A DNA stretch of 50,000 nt from Prorocentrum cordatum. Taxonomy: Eukaryota > Sar > Dinophyceae > Prorocentrales > Prorocentraceae. This document shows, piece by piece, positions 19,890 to 31,688 of the stretch; position 1 is the stretch's first letter, and each line of letters begins with the position of its first letter. The stretch spans positions 617,871-667,870 of the forward strand of contig CAUYUJ010016283.1 of NCBI GenBank assembly GCA_963575745.1, given 5' to 3'. The translations under genes were made by a program, and so were the position numbers. The notes under the pieces are model-generated. The model was not told the DNA's origin. It made no database searches and saw only the letters and a list, made by a program, of their open reading frames with translations.

Positions 19890-20625
19890 GGGGCGGCGGG
19901 CGCCGGGAGCGCGAACGGCGCGGGCCACCATCCCAGCGCAGTAGCGTTAGCCCCCGCGCGGGGCGGACGGGCTCGCGCCCGAGCTTCGGGTCGCCCAGTG
20001 GCATGACAGGGCAAGACAAAAAGATGTGCACCCCCATCCCCATCACCAGCGGCCCGAGTGGCAAGACCGTTGCTCAAGCGCGCTCTCAGGCAAGGTCGGG
20101 CGCCACGATCCGTCCAAGGAAGGAGGGGCGAGCTTGCGAGGAAAAAATTAAACGTTCGGTACAGCTGAGGGTCTCGATCGATGGTGCGGCCCCTCGTCTG
20201 TCCTCCGCCCGTCGCCCCCTCCCCGCGCATCCTCCTTCGTGTTAGTTGCGGCTACGGGCGCGAGGCTCTGGCTCGCCGAAGCCTCATGTCGGGCGCCCCA
20301 TCCATCCGCGCCAAGTGGGGCGGCGGGGCCCCGGCGTTCTCCCTCTCAAGATAAGAATCGGCGGCCAGTTTCGCGCGCTCGCCGCCTCGCGGCCGGCGCG
20401 CTCCCTGCTTCCCGACGGGGGGGGCCATCGCCCCAGCGCAGACGCGGGCGGCCTTGCGCGGGGCGGACGAGCTCGCGGCCAAGCTTCGGGCACCCAGCGG
20501 CATGCGAAGAAAAATGAGCCCTCATCCACATTCTCACCGCCGGCAGCCTGACAGGCAGGACCGGCGCTCAGACGCGCTGCCAGGCAGGGTCGGGGGGGCC
20601 ACGATCCGCTCGAGGAAGACGGGGC
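19890..20625. repeat. Segmental duplication, two ~200-bp copies about 500 bp apart
   Basis: 19930-20130 and 20430-20625 share the order CCCAGCGCAG, GCGCGGGGCGGACGGGCTCG (A in place of the second-last G in copy 2), AGCTTCGGG, CCCAGTGGCATG/CCCAGCGGCATG, then CTCAAGCGCGCT/CTCAGACGCGCT and CACGATCCG. Several substitutions and small indels separate the copies, so it is not recent. Confidence 0.7.
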
Positions 20626-20826
20626 GAACTTGATGAACAGAACTCACAGTAAAACACGCTCCGACTGCATTGCGCGCGCTTGAAGTGAGCCCGCGCGCTC
20701 GGAATGAGCGTCCTGGCATCCTGGCAGCACCGCCGGCAGTAAGATGATCGCCGAACGAAATCCAGCGCATTTTGGTTGAGATCCTCGGCAAAAAGTGCGC
20801 TCACGAACTTGGCGCATCGAAGTGCG

Positions 20827-21245
20827 CCCCCCCTCCTCCTCCTCCTCCTCCTCCCCCTCCGCCGCCTCCTCCGTATCCTCCTTTTCCTCCTGCTGGTCTT
20901 CCTCCTCCTCCTCCCCCTCCTTCTTGTCCTCCTCCGGAGGACGAGGAGGAGGAGTCCGAGAAGGAGGCCGGGGGGCCTGCGGCGGCGCGCGGAACGCGCC
21001 GCCGCCGTTAGTCACGCGGTGGTCGATGTTTCGGCCGCGCGCGCTTCAGGAGTCTCCGCCCCGTCGCCCAGAACAGGCCTGGGGGTAGGCCGCAAGCTCG
21101 TTTTCGCTACCGTTGCGCGTGCTTGGCGACCTCAAAATTCTGGCCAGCATGATCCAGCATGATCCTCCTCCTCCTCCTCCTCCTCCTCCTCCTCCTCCTC
21201 CTGCTCCTCCTCCTCCTCCTCCTCTTCCTCCTCCTCCCTCCCTTG
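20827..21245. repeat. (CCT)n microsatellites
   Basis: Two CTC/CCT-rich tracts (about 20827-20945 and 21160-21240) flank about 200 bp of GC-rich sequence. Poly-Pro, Leu, Ser, Glu or Gly frames are artefacts. Confidence 0.9.
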
Positions 21246-21860
21246 GATTATTCGTATTATGATTCACGTTACTATGTGTTTGTGTTTCCTGCTCGTCTTC
21301 GTCTTAGTAGTAATGTTAATACTAATAGCACTACTATGACTATTCATGCTTTTAGTGAATATCAGTATTAGTGGCATCAGTGTTATTATGACGAGCGCTA
21401 ATGTTATTAATAGTAGTAACAATCGTAACCGTATTAGTAGTATGAAAGAACTGCTTCTTGCTAGTAGGATCCATACATAGTATTACTAATATTAATACTC
21501 CTCTCCTCACGAGCATATGCATTAGCGTTGTTGCTCAGCATTCGTCGTAGTACATTGTACATTTATTACTCGATGACTTCTGTTTATGCTCCTTATGATC
21601 ATTATTCCTCCTCCTCTTACTATTATGATTATTAGTATTATGACTATGTGTAATCTTCTTCGTTGTTTTATTATTCGACGCGTTTTCCTTATTATTCCTC
21701 CTCCTCCTCCTCCTCTTCCGCTTCCTCCTCTTCCTCCTGTTTCCTCCTCTTCCTTTTTCTTCATCGTCTTCCTCTGCCTCCACCTCCTCATCGTCCTCCT
21801 CTTCCTGTTCCTCCTCCCTTTCCTTTCGTTCGTTTCTCCTCCTCATCCTCCCCCTCCGCG
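21246..21860. repeat. Degenerate TTA/TAGTA-rich island and CTC tract
   Basis: About 21250-21660 is unusually A/T-rich for the window and made of decayed TAT/TAG/ATTA trinucleotide-like units. From 21690 to 21850 it passes into CTC/TTC-rich sequence. It looks like an old microsatellite, comparable to the AGT island at 46.85-47.5 kb. Confidence 0.7.
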
Positions 21861-22741
21861 TCCGTTTGCCTTCGCGGGAACGGGCAGGGGGGGAAGGAAA
21901 AGGACGGCGGGGCGGAGGAGCAGCGGAAAGGAAAGAAAGCCTCGCGTGAAGGGGCAAGGGTGGAAGCTGAGCACAGCCAACCTCTTTCCGAAACCCTTAC
22001 CGACCCCCTGGCCAACCCACCCTAGATTTCCCAGGTCTGGCACCCAGGATGTCATCCGAAGATGACGAGAACAGGGGCAAGAAGGAGGGAAGGGGGAGAG
22101 GGGAAGGGAAAGGGAACGAAAGGAAAGTATATGTTTCTCGGCCGCTGCGTGGAGGCCCAGTCCCCTGATACTGCCGGCTGGCCAGATTGAGGCCAGCATT
22201 GCTCGGATAAGACATGATGCCAACAATTGGACAACAGTCCAAAACTGCCATGCTCAAGCCAGAAATCCCCACAGACGCACTAAAAGTGAGGGAGGAATGA
22301 AGACGAGAAGGATGATAGAGAGCAGAAGCTCCAGGAGGATGATGATGATGATAAACAATGCAGGACGACGGTTAAATAGGGAGCCACCAGAGGAGGACGA
22401 AGAGTACGGTGATGACAGTGCCTAGGACTTCGGGGAGAATCAGGACAGAGACTCAGTACCATCGCTTCCAAGGGGAAAGCTACGTCTACGCCTCCTGCAG
22501 CGACAAGCTGGCAACCCCCGAACCCCGAATAACACGACCAACACTGCCAGCCATCCCACTCTGGCCAATCCTGGTTGGGGCAGTTCTGTCGATAAGATCC
22601 AGCACCCGATGACACGCTGCGACCTGAACTGCCGCTCGGCCCGAGAACAAGCACACCCAAGAATCTGCCTCCGAGGCGCCCTGCCCCCCCCCCCTGAGGG
22701 CGAGCAGCAGGGGGGACTGGCTCGGGGGAGGGAAAATCTAC
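21861..22741. other. No recognisable gene
   Basis: Overlapping minus-strand frames (22280-22783 and 22440-22949) and short plus-strand ones, without recognised motifs. Confidence 0.35.
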
Positions 22742-22870
22742 CTGGAATCGGCGAGGCGACGCCGATAGATCGGTGATATGCACCCGATAGGCGGGGCGGG
22801 CTATCGGGCCCGCATTGGTGATGAATGGGCGAGCGGGTGTTGATGAATCCCCCTAACGTTGCCCCTGGAA
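22742..22870 (+). repeat. Dispersed repeat pair, copy 1
   Basis: Begins CTGGAATCGGCG, continues with CGATAGATCGGTGATA, GGGCGGGCTATCGG, and ends AACGTTGCCCCTG. The same landmarks occur in the same order and orientation at 23913-24062. Confidence 0.7.
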
Positions 22871-23289
22871 GGATGGCCCCAAGAAGGCCGTTAAGGCGTC
22901 CCCGAGAAATGGCCAAGGTGCTCGGCCGCGCCGCGAGCGGAGGCCACACAGCACGCGAAACACCCGACTGCAGAGCTCTGCGCTACCCAGACGGGTATTC
23001 AACAAGACAGGGGCTCTGGACCGCTGCTGGAAGGCGGCGAGCTCGCTGCCGCTTCTCATGCGCCATCCGGCGCAAGAAAGCGGCGCGCTCCTGCCACTCT
23101 CCTGCCACCATCCTGCGCGCTGCCGAAGAACATCATGTTGTCCACAACGCTGGTCCCCAGACGTCTTTTCATCCTGAGTCACTTTTCCCAACCAGCATGT
23201 GTTGTTCGCTCCTCGTTTTGACTCCACAGCGCCCTGCGTTCTCCTCCCGCTGCCCCCTCCATTGCTCCTCTCCTTGCATCTGCGTTCTG

Positions 23290-23600
23290 CATCTACTTTT
23301 CTCCTCACACGTTCCCTCACACCTGGCCCCACAGGGAGCTCCACCGAAGGCCCCAGTAGCAGCGACCGCATAGAGGCACCGCATCATTTGGCACCCCCTC
23401 ACCCGCTTTGTGGTCCCATAGGGAGCTCCACCGAAGGCCCCAAGGGCAGCGCCCGCATCGCGGCACCGCACCATTTAGGTTCACCCCTCACACGTTTCGT
23501 GGCTCCATAAGGAGCTCCACCGAAGGCGCCAGTGCCAGTGCCCGCATGAAGGTACCGCCCCTTTGGGGCGCACCCATCACACGCATTCTGGCCCCAAAGA
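23290..23600 (+). repeat. Tandem repeat, unit about 87-89 bp, three copies
   Basis: GGAGCTCCACCGAAGGC recurs at 23335, 23422 and 23511. Each copy is followed by a GCCCGCAT/GACCGCAT stretch, GGCACCGCA and CTCACACG-like sequence. Units differ by scattered substitutions. Confidence 0.85.
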
Positions 23601-23912
23601 GGTTCCTTGTTCATTCGTCCCATCTGCCTTGCGGTACTCACGCCCGCATATGGCCAGGTCCTTCGCCAGGATAGCTGAAAATCAGGTCCACGAAGGCCGA
23701 GAATTATCAAAAATAGTCCATCGTGTATTGCTCATCACGCGAAACTGACAGGGCCCGTCTCGGTGGCGTTCTCAAATCTGCGGCGGAGCCGACTTGGGGA
23801 AGCAAAAACAGCATCAACGACACGCCGCCGGGGGAATTCATCAGATCGTCAGCGCGGAAGAAACACAGGGGCACCGCTAAGGGGGGACAAGCTCAGGGGA
23901 AGAAATGATAGG

Positions 23913-24062
23913 CTGGAATCGGCGGTGCATCGACAATAGATCGGGGATACGGCCCCGGTTGTGAATCCGCAAGGTCTTGGGCGGGCTGGGCTATCGGCCC
24001 CTATCGGCGATTGATATGGGCGGGTCGAGGCTTCCCCCCGCTGCGTCCAACGTTGCCCCTGA
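23913..24062 (+). repeat. Dispersed repeat pair, copy 2
   Basis: CTGGAATCGGCG, ATAGATCGGGGATA, GGGCGGGCTGGGCTATCGG and AACGTTGCCCCTG match the landmarks of 22742-22870, with about 20 bp of extra sequence inside. Confidence 0.7.
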
Positions 24063-24608
24063 TCACTGACACTCGTCTTCCCCCCCGACTGTCGTGAGTT
24101 CCGCCCAGTGCGCCAACGGGCCCAGCCAACGCCACGCAGCTGCTCGCTCCGAAAGGGACGCGCGGCCTCCAGCGCGATCGCCAGGGAGGAGCCGGCGCGC
24201 ACCATGTTCCGCCGCCCGCGTTCGTCTCTCCGGCTCTGGCGCGGCGGGTGGGGCTCCGCCCTGCCGGTCCAGGGCGGCATGTCCTGCGGGGCAAAGACCA
24301 GATTCTATGAGAGTCACGCCGGCGGGTTTTGCGTAGTGTTCGGCATCGGGAAGCCGTTCCCCAGCCCAGGGGCGATGATAACACGGCTCGGGTTCAACTT
24401 CTGGCCCAGGGAAAATGTCGAAGGACCATGGCGCCGACGTCACACAAAAAAAGCAGCATCGGAAGAGAAGGATCTGGCCCTCCTTGGCCCAACATGGCAT
24501 CAGTCGGGTGATCCCAGGAGGGGGGCCAGGAAGGGGGGTATCGCATCATGGTCCGAGGCATCTGCGCGGACACAGGGAGGCCAGGGGACGTCTTCGAAGA
24601 GGAAGTGA
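24063..24608. other. Unrecognised frames on both strands
   Basis: A plus-strand frame (24108-24608, 166 codons) includes YESHAGGFCVVFGIGKPFPS and ITRLGFNFWPRENVEGPW. A minus-strand frame (24063-24500, 145 codons) overlaps it. Either might be coding; neither shows a known domain and their mutual overlap lowers confidence in both. Confidence 0.2.
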
Positions 24609-24649
24609 AGCCATGAAATCTGGGGGATTTCGCTGCCCGAACCATGGTA

Positions 24650-24676
24650 TACACACACACACACACACACACACAC
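24650..24676. repeat. (AC)n microsatellite
   Basis: About 13 AC units. Confidence 0.95.
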
Positions 24677-26085
24677 GCTCACACTTTGAGTTTTGCGGGT
24701 GGGGCAAGAAGGCCGCTCGGCAGTTCGGTGGTCACGCCCTGCGGCTCCCGCCAGGCTAAGCAAATGGACTCGCCAGCACGGGCCAGAGCGGGCCAGAACG
24801 AGGACGGCGAGGGGCCAGCAAGACCAGAGAAGCGAAGGGAAATCGAGGAGCGAGGAGCGACAGCAAACAGCAAAAGGAGACAGACGGACAAGAGAGAGCG
24901 ACAGCGGGCCGACCGACGGAGAAGGAGGCGCCGAAGGGAAGAGAGGAGGCACCACGCCACGAAGGCAAGGAAGGCCACGAAGACGGAACGGAGGAGTCAC
25001 CCGAAGACGAAGGCAAATCGGAAGGAAAGGAGACACACGCACAAAAGGCAAGGGGGAGGAAGGAAGAGGAGACACCGAGCGGCCAAAGGCACGCCTGATG
25101 GGCAACACTGGGCAATGAAGCGCGCTTAGGGGGAAGAGCAGCAAGGAAGAAGGGGACGACACGACCGACGGGAGAAAGACGAGGAAGAGGAAAGAAGGGA
25201 CACCAGACGGCCACAGGTGCGCCAGGCGGGCAATACACTGGCAGTATCCATAAGCCACACTGACCGCAGCACATGGCGACAAGCGGATTGCCCCCCGCAA
25301 TGGCGCGTGGAATGGCAGCATATACATGCCACCTTGACTAGCGCCGAATCGATCCTGAGGGAGTGGGGGCCCTTACACTGCCGAAGCGTTGAAATTCAAC
25401 ACATCATGCTGATGTAGGCCGATCCCTCTGGTCGGGGGGGGGCACCGGGAGGGTGGCGGGAACGGCGCGACCGACAGGAGAAAGACGAACAGGACAGGAA
25501 AGGAGCAGGCGGCCCCCAGGTGACAGCCGCGGAAACAACGAAGCCCCGGGGGCAGGAGAGGGCCACAAGGTAGCGGGGAGGCGGGCTGCGTCCAAGCCGG
25601 ACAACCAGATAGCGGGGAAGGCGGAATCTCGTCCGACATGCAAAGACGCACTTTGAGCGTCTAAGCTGTGTAGCGCTAGCTGGCTCCACATAAGCGCGTG
25701 ACGGGGCGAATTATGCAAAAGCGGACGCTCAGACACACACTGAGTCGAAGATCCAGATCCCCGCCGTGCCAGGACCACGACACGCAGGGGGATCTCAAAC
25801 GCGCGCGCAGGAAATTGGGCAACGGGCAGAGACAGGGGCGACGGACCGACAGGAGAAAACGAAGACAAGAAAGAGAGGGAGAAACGATCACGCCAAGTTT
25901 ACACGAGCGGGCAAATGTTCCAAGACCCATGCCATGGCCGGGATTTCGGCTGGCGAAGTGGAAGCTGTACCACAAGTTCAAATTCAACTGGTTGCACGAT
26001 TCAAATGCCGCCTGTGTTGGGCTGTCCCGAAGGTGGCCACGGGAATGGACGAAGCCAATCCATTCAAATGTTTTGACACCCGCCC
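24677..26085. other. Purine-rich sequence, no recognisable gene
   Basis: From 24780 to 25200 and 25430 to 25880 the plus strand is GA-rich, giving Arg/Glu/Gly frames on plus and Ser/Pro/Leu frames on minus. At about 25960-26080 a plus-strand frame reads FKCRLCWAVPKVATGMDEAN then PFKCFD, faintly like a CW-type zinc finger. Confidence 0.35.
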
Positions 26086-26102
26086 ACACACACACACACA
26101 CA

Positions 26103-26181
<79 letters not shown>
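26086..26181. repeat. (CA)n/(CACG)n microsatellite
   Basis: CA units, then about eight ACGC tetramers, then CA units again. Confidence 0.95.
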
Positions 26182-28395
26182 TTGTTTGTTCCGTCGGCGG
26201 CGAGGCAGAATTGGCTGCACCAGCTAATTAAACCTTAACGGGGGCACCGAAAAGCAAATCGGCTAGCATGCAGGAGGGGCAAAGGACCGACAAGGCGGCC
26301 ACGGAGAAAGGGAAAAACAAGGCCACTCCGAGGCGGACGAATTCTCACCTGAGCGCGCTGGCGCAGCCGGCCCCGTCAGCGGGATCCACGGCAGCTGCCG
26401 GGCCGCGGAGCCGGGGCACCCACGGGCGATGATGGGGCCCAGTGCGTGGAAAGCAAATACTGCATTGTCGCTGCCGGCGAAGTTGGCGAGGTGCTTGAAC
26501 GACAGGAAGAAGGCCGCAAGGCCGCCCAGATGGGTGGCAGATGACACGGTGCAGCAAGTTCGCGAGCAGTCTAGGCATAGACTGCGACCAACAAAACGCC
26601 GGGCCCGTGAGGGGGCGCGGGCAACAAAACCAAGCCCAGGTGCCCCGTCACACGGGGGGGCCGCAAGCTGCGGCAGCCTCGCGAGCGCCACGGCAGCGCG
26701 CGGAGAGAGGGGGGGGAAAGGAGAGCGGCGGGGAGGGGAAAAAGGGCGAGGGGGGAGGAGCGCCCCGCCCCGCCTGCAGGGAGGTCCCCGCAGGCGGGGC
26801 GGCGGCCCAGGCGCGGGCGCCCGCCTGGGCGGCAGGCAGGCGGCCCGCGCACCAGGCAGGGCAAATGAAGCACGCCCCGGGCCGCCGAGCTCGGGGCAGG
26901 AAAGGGCGCGCCTGGACAAAACTGCGGCCGGGGCCGCGGGGCCGCGCGCCGCCGGGGCGGACGGTCAAGGGCCCTTAATAGGCGCGGAAACTGCTCATAA
27001 GTAGCAGCCGAGGCCGCAGGGAGCCGCGCGCTGCCGGGGTGGACGACGCGCGGCCAGGGCACCTAACTAGTGGTGCGAAATCAAATAAGCAAGATAAAAG
27101 CGAAGGGGAAAGTGCCACGCACCGCCGGGGTCGTTGGCGAACGCCGTCCAGGGCCGCAGCGCGGCTCAGAGGGCGACGATGGGGGCTGCGCCGATGCAGC
27201 TGGGCGCCCCGCACTGCTCTGGGTGCGCCGCGAGCTGCGGGTCAGCGCGCGCCGCTGCATGGTTGTCCAGGCGCAAGGGCCGCGCGGGGGCGACCGTGGT
27301 CTGTGCAATGGCCTGGGGGATTGCGCTGGACAGGGGCGACCCTGGGTCGGGTTCCCACCAAGAGGGCCTTTCCACACTGAGGTTCTGACCACGAGGGCCC
27401 GCGCCACCCAGGCCACGACGCCGCCGTCGTCGCCCACGTCCGCGCCGCAAGCCACCGCCTGGCCACCCTTTCCCCGCAGCCGCGAACGCGGGGCACGCGC
27501 GCCAGAACGCCGCGCGCCACCCCAGGGGGCCCCGGGGCGACCCTGTCCCCGCGACCCCTGTCGACCCAAACCCTGCGATCCAAGTCGGCGCAAAGGTCGC
27601 GGTCCAGGGCCTGCAGCGCGACCCAATACACGGTCTCAGCGGCGTCGTCCGAGGCCGCACCAGCGACGCCAACCAACGCGGGATCTCCGCGCTAAACACC
27701 CGGTGCGCCGCCCACCTGCTCTCCGCCAATCTGTTCGTCTTCGCCCCAGTGCCAGGCCCCGAGGTCTCGCCCCTCGGCGCGCGCGCTCCCCCCGAGGCGC
27801 CCCCCCCCCGCCGTCTGCGCGCGCGGCGCGGCAGAGGGGGCGAGATGAGGAGGGCGAAGACGGGGGCGAAAATCGCGACCACCACGACAACCTTGCGCCC
27901 CGCGGCCACACTGCTGGCGCCCCGATCACTGCCGCGCGCCCAGCCGACGGGGCCGCGAGCGACCGCGCCCCCGAACACCTACCGCGCAAGGAGTCTAACA
28001 CTGCGCGCGCAGAACGAAAATATTACACGAGCGAAAGTCTTCTTGTCAACACATTCGCCACGCCTGTGTCAAGCGTCTCACATCGCTCGTCATCATTATC
28101 AATGCCATCGCCGTCACATTCACCACTAACGGCCTCCGCACTACCACGCAACGCGTCGCCCGCGCGCGCGCGCCAATCTGCTCCGCGCGCCCCCATCGGA
28201 CCCAGCCCGGGAGGCCGGGGGCGCGGCGCTCGGAGGCCCGCCCGACCAGGCACCGCGGCAGCGACGCCGCTGAGCACAGCGCAAGCACCGCGCCCCAGAG
28301 CCCCCCCACTCGCCCTCCCCCCCGCCCCCGCCCGGGCCGCCCCCCGACGCCAGGCGGCGGCAGAGGAGGAGGAGGAGGCAGGAGCTGGAGGGCGC

Positions 28396-28396
<1 letters not shown>
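26182..28396. other. GC-rich, no confident gene; tandem segment at 26.9-27.2 kb
   Basis: Long frames on both strands reflect GC content. Within 26930-27170, a GCCGCGCGCCGCCGGGGCGG-like segment recurs about 78 bp later as GCCGCGCGCTGCCGGGGTGG and more weakly near 27118. A plus-strand frame near 27540-27680 (VGAKVAVQGLQRDPIHGLSG) is vaguely like a small beta-barrel (KOW/SH3-like) repeat but is unsupported. Confidence 0.3.

Positions 28397-28447
<51 letters not shown>
28397..28447. repeat. (GAC)n microsatellite
   Basis: About 17 uninterrupted trinucleotides. Confidence 0.95.
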
Positions 28448-30061
28448 AGGCGGACGCGCGGCCTCACGACGGCCCCACACGCCCCCGCCTCGGCGGGCCT
28501 CTCCCCGCAGACGCGCGCCCCGCGGGCCCCAGCGGCCCCGCCCGGCCCCCGGCCGAGCCCACAGGGCCAGGGTCGCTTTTCGCGCCGCCCCCCTGGGCAC
28601 CGGCCGCCTCTGCGGCCCGCCCTGCGACGATCCAGGCCCGCCAGGCCGCTCGGCCGGGACATCTGCAACCCCGCGGGCCTCTGGAGGTCGGGACCAGACG
28701 CGCCGACCCGCTCTCCGCCCACAAGCGCATCGAGCTTCGCTCACGGAGCTGCGCGCCCCCAGCCTGCGACCGACACGCACTCGCCCACAGATCGCTCGCC
28801 CTCGCCCACTGCCTAGATGAAACCTTCGGCCCCCCGCATGGCAGCACGAGCAATTTCGCCCAGCCCGCATCTGGCACCAGCAGGGGCACATCGCCAACTT
28901 GGAGGGGCTGTCCTGCCCGCCTCACTGCCCCGGCCTCGGCTTTCACGTTCAAGACAACTACTGGGTCGGCCGCGCCTTCTTCTACTGCATCTGGAACTCG
29001 TGCCCCTCGCCGCTGCGGGCGCCGCAAGCCTCCGCTGCGACCCGCCACGAACTGCAACTGGCTGGCCACGTTGCTCGCCAAGGGCCCCACGTGCCGTAGC
29101 CGTCGGTGTTGGCATCGCCCATTGGCCCTCTCTCGCGGCCCCAATTGAACTATGTAGTCCAGCTACGCCGTTGCATTCCGAGCGCGCTGCCCTAGCCACC
29201 CCAGGGCGCTGCCCCCCCACGCGCGAGCCCCGCGCGCAGCCGGCGCGGGGCCGTCGCCCGGCGCACCCCCTGCCGCTGAGGCCGCGTTTCAGCTTCTGCA
29301 TCGCTGCGGCAGGGGCGCCGCTCGCAGGCGCATCCGCTTCTTCCTCATCTCCGACGGCCCCGCAACATCGGGCGCGCCGCTCGCTTGCCTCGCCAAGGCG
29401 CTGCCCCCTCCACGCGAGCCGCGCCCACAGCTGCAGCGGCGCTGACGCCCGTCGCACTCTCCGCTGCTGAGGCCGCTGCAGCAGCTGCAACTTCACAGCG
29501 GGGGCGCCGCTCGCAGGCGCACTGTCGGGCTCACTTACACTACCACGCAGAGCCAACCGCTGGCACCCGGCCCCCCTGGGGGGTGGCACTCCCCTCACGG
29601 GGCTCGGGTGGCAAGGCCTTGCCGACCCCCCCCCCCGCCCCCGCAGCCCGCCAGCCTGCTGCGTCTGAGGGCGCAGTGGGCGGGCGATTTGCAGGAACGG
29701 GGGGGCGGCCGCGCCCCTGGCGCGGCCGCTGGCCCCCATGGCCCTGTCGCCCTTGCCGCGCGAGGTGCGCGAGACCTCCCTGCACGGGGGCGCCGCTCGC
29801 ACGTGCTTCACCTGCACAGTCGTCTGACGGCGCGCCCAAACCGCCACCTGGCACTCACCACCCTTGCCCGCCCATCTGCAGGACGCGCTCGCTCGGTCTT
29901 GCACGCCAGGCATGGCCCTTGACAACGGCCTTCGGCTTATCTCTCGCCAGCCCGATTGCCCGCGCGGCCGCGCGTCGTCGGGGCCTGGCTGCGGCGGCGG
30001 GGGGCGCCTCGTCGTTCGCATACTGCGCAGCGGCCAAGCCCCCGCCCCACGGCCGCCAACC
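28448..30061. other. GC-rich, no confident gene
   Basis: Frames up to 443 codons exist on the minus strand (28813-30144), but they are Arg/Ala/Gly-rich throughout. A short plus-strand frame (28899-29099) with EGLSCPPHCPGLGFHVQDNY and WVGRAFFYCIWNSCPSPL is less biased and might be an exon; no motif is recognised. Confidence 0.3.
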
Positions 30062-30473
30062 AGGATTTCGCTGACCGGGGCCCTTTTTCCCCACGCGGGG
30101 CGCAGAGAGACTCGGCGCATCGCCTGCTCGGCACCCCGCCACATGCCACAAACGCTTCGCGCCAGGGGGCGATTGTTTCAACGCCCCCCGTTCCCCGAGG
30201 TGCGCACCGCCGCCACGACGGCGGCTTCGGCGACCGCAATAGCCGGCTGTCGACGGGACTTTCGTTTAGGATTTCGCTGACCGGGGCCCTTTTTCCCCAC
30301 GCGGGGCGCAGAGAGACTCGGCGCATCGCCTGCTCGGCACCCCGCCACATGCCACAAACGCTTCGCGCCAGGGGGCGATTGTTTCAACGCCCCCCGTTCC
30401 CCGAGGTGCGCACCGCCGCCACGACGGCGGCTTCGGCGACCGCAATAGCCGGCTGTCGACGGGACTTTCGTTT
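30062..30473 (+). repeat. Perfect 206-bp tandem duplication
   Basis: 30062-30267 and 30268-30473 appear identical by eye. Each starts AGGATTTCGCTGACCGGGGC and ends ACGGGACTTTCGTTT(A). The unit length is not a multiple of three, so the copies fall in different reading frames. The array ends 9 bp before a long CT tract. Near-identity implies a very recent event or an assembly artefact. Confidence 0.9.
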
Positions 30474-30480
30474 ACTTGTC

Positions 30481-30687
<207 letters not shown>

Positions 30688-30699
30688 TGTGCGCCGCCG

Positions 30700-31688
30700 C
30701 GCCCTCGCTCTTATCCGCGCGCGCGGGGTGCTGCGCACTTGCTATATTGCGCTGCGATTGCAAAAGCGAAAATGAAGATGGGAAGGGAAGGAGGAGAAGT
30801 ATATATCAAGAGTACGAGAACGATAATGATGATAATGCTGCTGATGATGATAATGATGAACATGATAATTATTGCCCCCCTCAGGCTCGGCGAAGCCGCA
30901 AACACAATGCTGATTACAAGAATAACGGCCAAACTGCAAGTGGATGGACCGACGGGCGTAGCGGCGGGTGAAGCCAGCGCAAGACTACGGGCGCAAACGA
31001 AGTCGAACCAACTCATGCAAACGCAGGTTGGGCGCCAAGGAAGACATGCATTCTGGAGCCAGCCAGAGCCAGCAAGCAGGCAGGCAGTAGGGGGGGGAGG
31101 CAAGGAGGAGAAAGGAGGCGATCGATCGATCGCAGCTGCTGGGCAAACCACCCGAGAGACAGGTGGGCGGCATGCGGAGCGGCACACGGAGCCTCGACCA
31201 TCATCGAGAACCTCGCGAGCGCGCGGGCACAAAGAACACGAGAGCGGGCGCGCCCGTGCCCAGCACCGTGCCCAGCACCGGTAGCTGGGTTAACCCTTCT
31301 GGCGGGCTCACGGAGTCCGCTGGAGCCCTGCCCCGAGAGAGCGCGGAAGAGGGGCCGGCAGCGGGGGGCCTCTCCACCAGGTCGGAACATGCAAGGGAAG
31401 CAAGAGAGGCGAGAGAGGCAAGAGAAGCAAAAGAGGCGGGCGGTCCAGGACAAAATTCCAGACCATAAACTCCAGGAAACGTGAAACGGCCAAAACAAAA
31501 TTTAAAGCACTAAAACTCACAAACCGAAAACCAAGGCACGGGCCAAGAGAGCAAGAGAGGCGAGAGGGCAGACCGCGGCGGCACGCACGACAGCGGCAGC
31601 CAGCGGCAGCAGCAGGACAGGGGGGACGGCAGCGAGGATGGAGAGAGAACAAACAAGGCCCACAAAGCGTCCCTGGGAGACAATCACC
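30700..31688. other. Flank of the LINE 3' side, no gene
   Basis: Contains decayed GATGAT units (30820-30870), a purine-rich segment and a 27-bp exact repeat (31191-31217) of sequence at the 3' end of the LINE coding region (31701-31727). Confidence 0.5.
31191..31217. repeat. 27-bp repeat, copy outside LINE ORF
   Basis: GCCTCGACCATCATCGAGAA followed by CCTCGCG, identical to 31701-31727 and 510 bp away in the same orientation. Confidence 0.85.

Noticed and set aside
25960-26080. CW-type zinc finger (FKCRLCWAVPKVATG)
   Set aside because: Only one CxxC and a distant Cys fit; the invariant second Trp is absent and the frame runs into CA repeat.
27540-27680. KOW/SH3-like repeat (VGAKVAVQGLQRDPIHGLSG)
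   Set aside because: A single short stretch, overlapped by equally long antisense frames; no second repeat seen.
28813-30144. 443-codon minus-strand frame
   Set aside because: Arg/Ala/Gly-rich from end to end, explained by GC-rich DNA with few stop codons; no motif.
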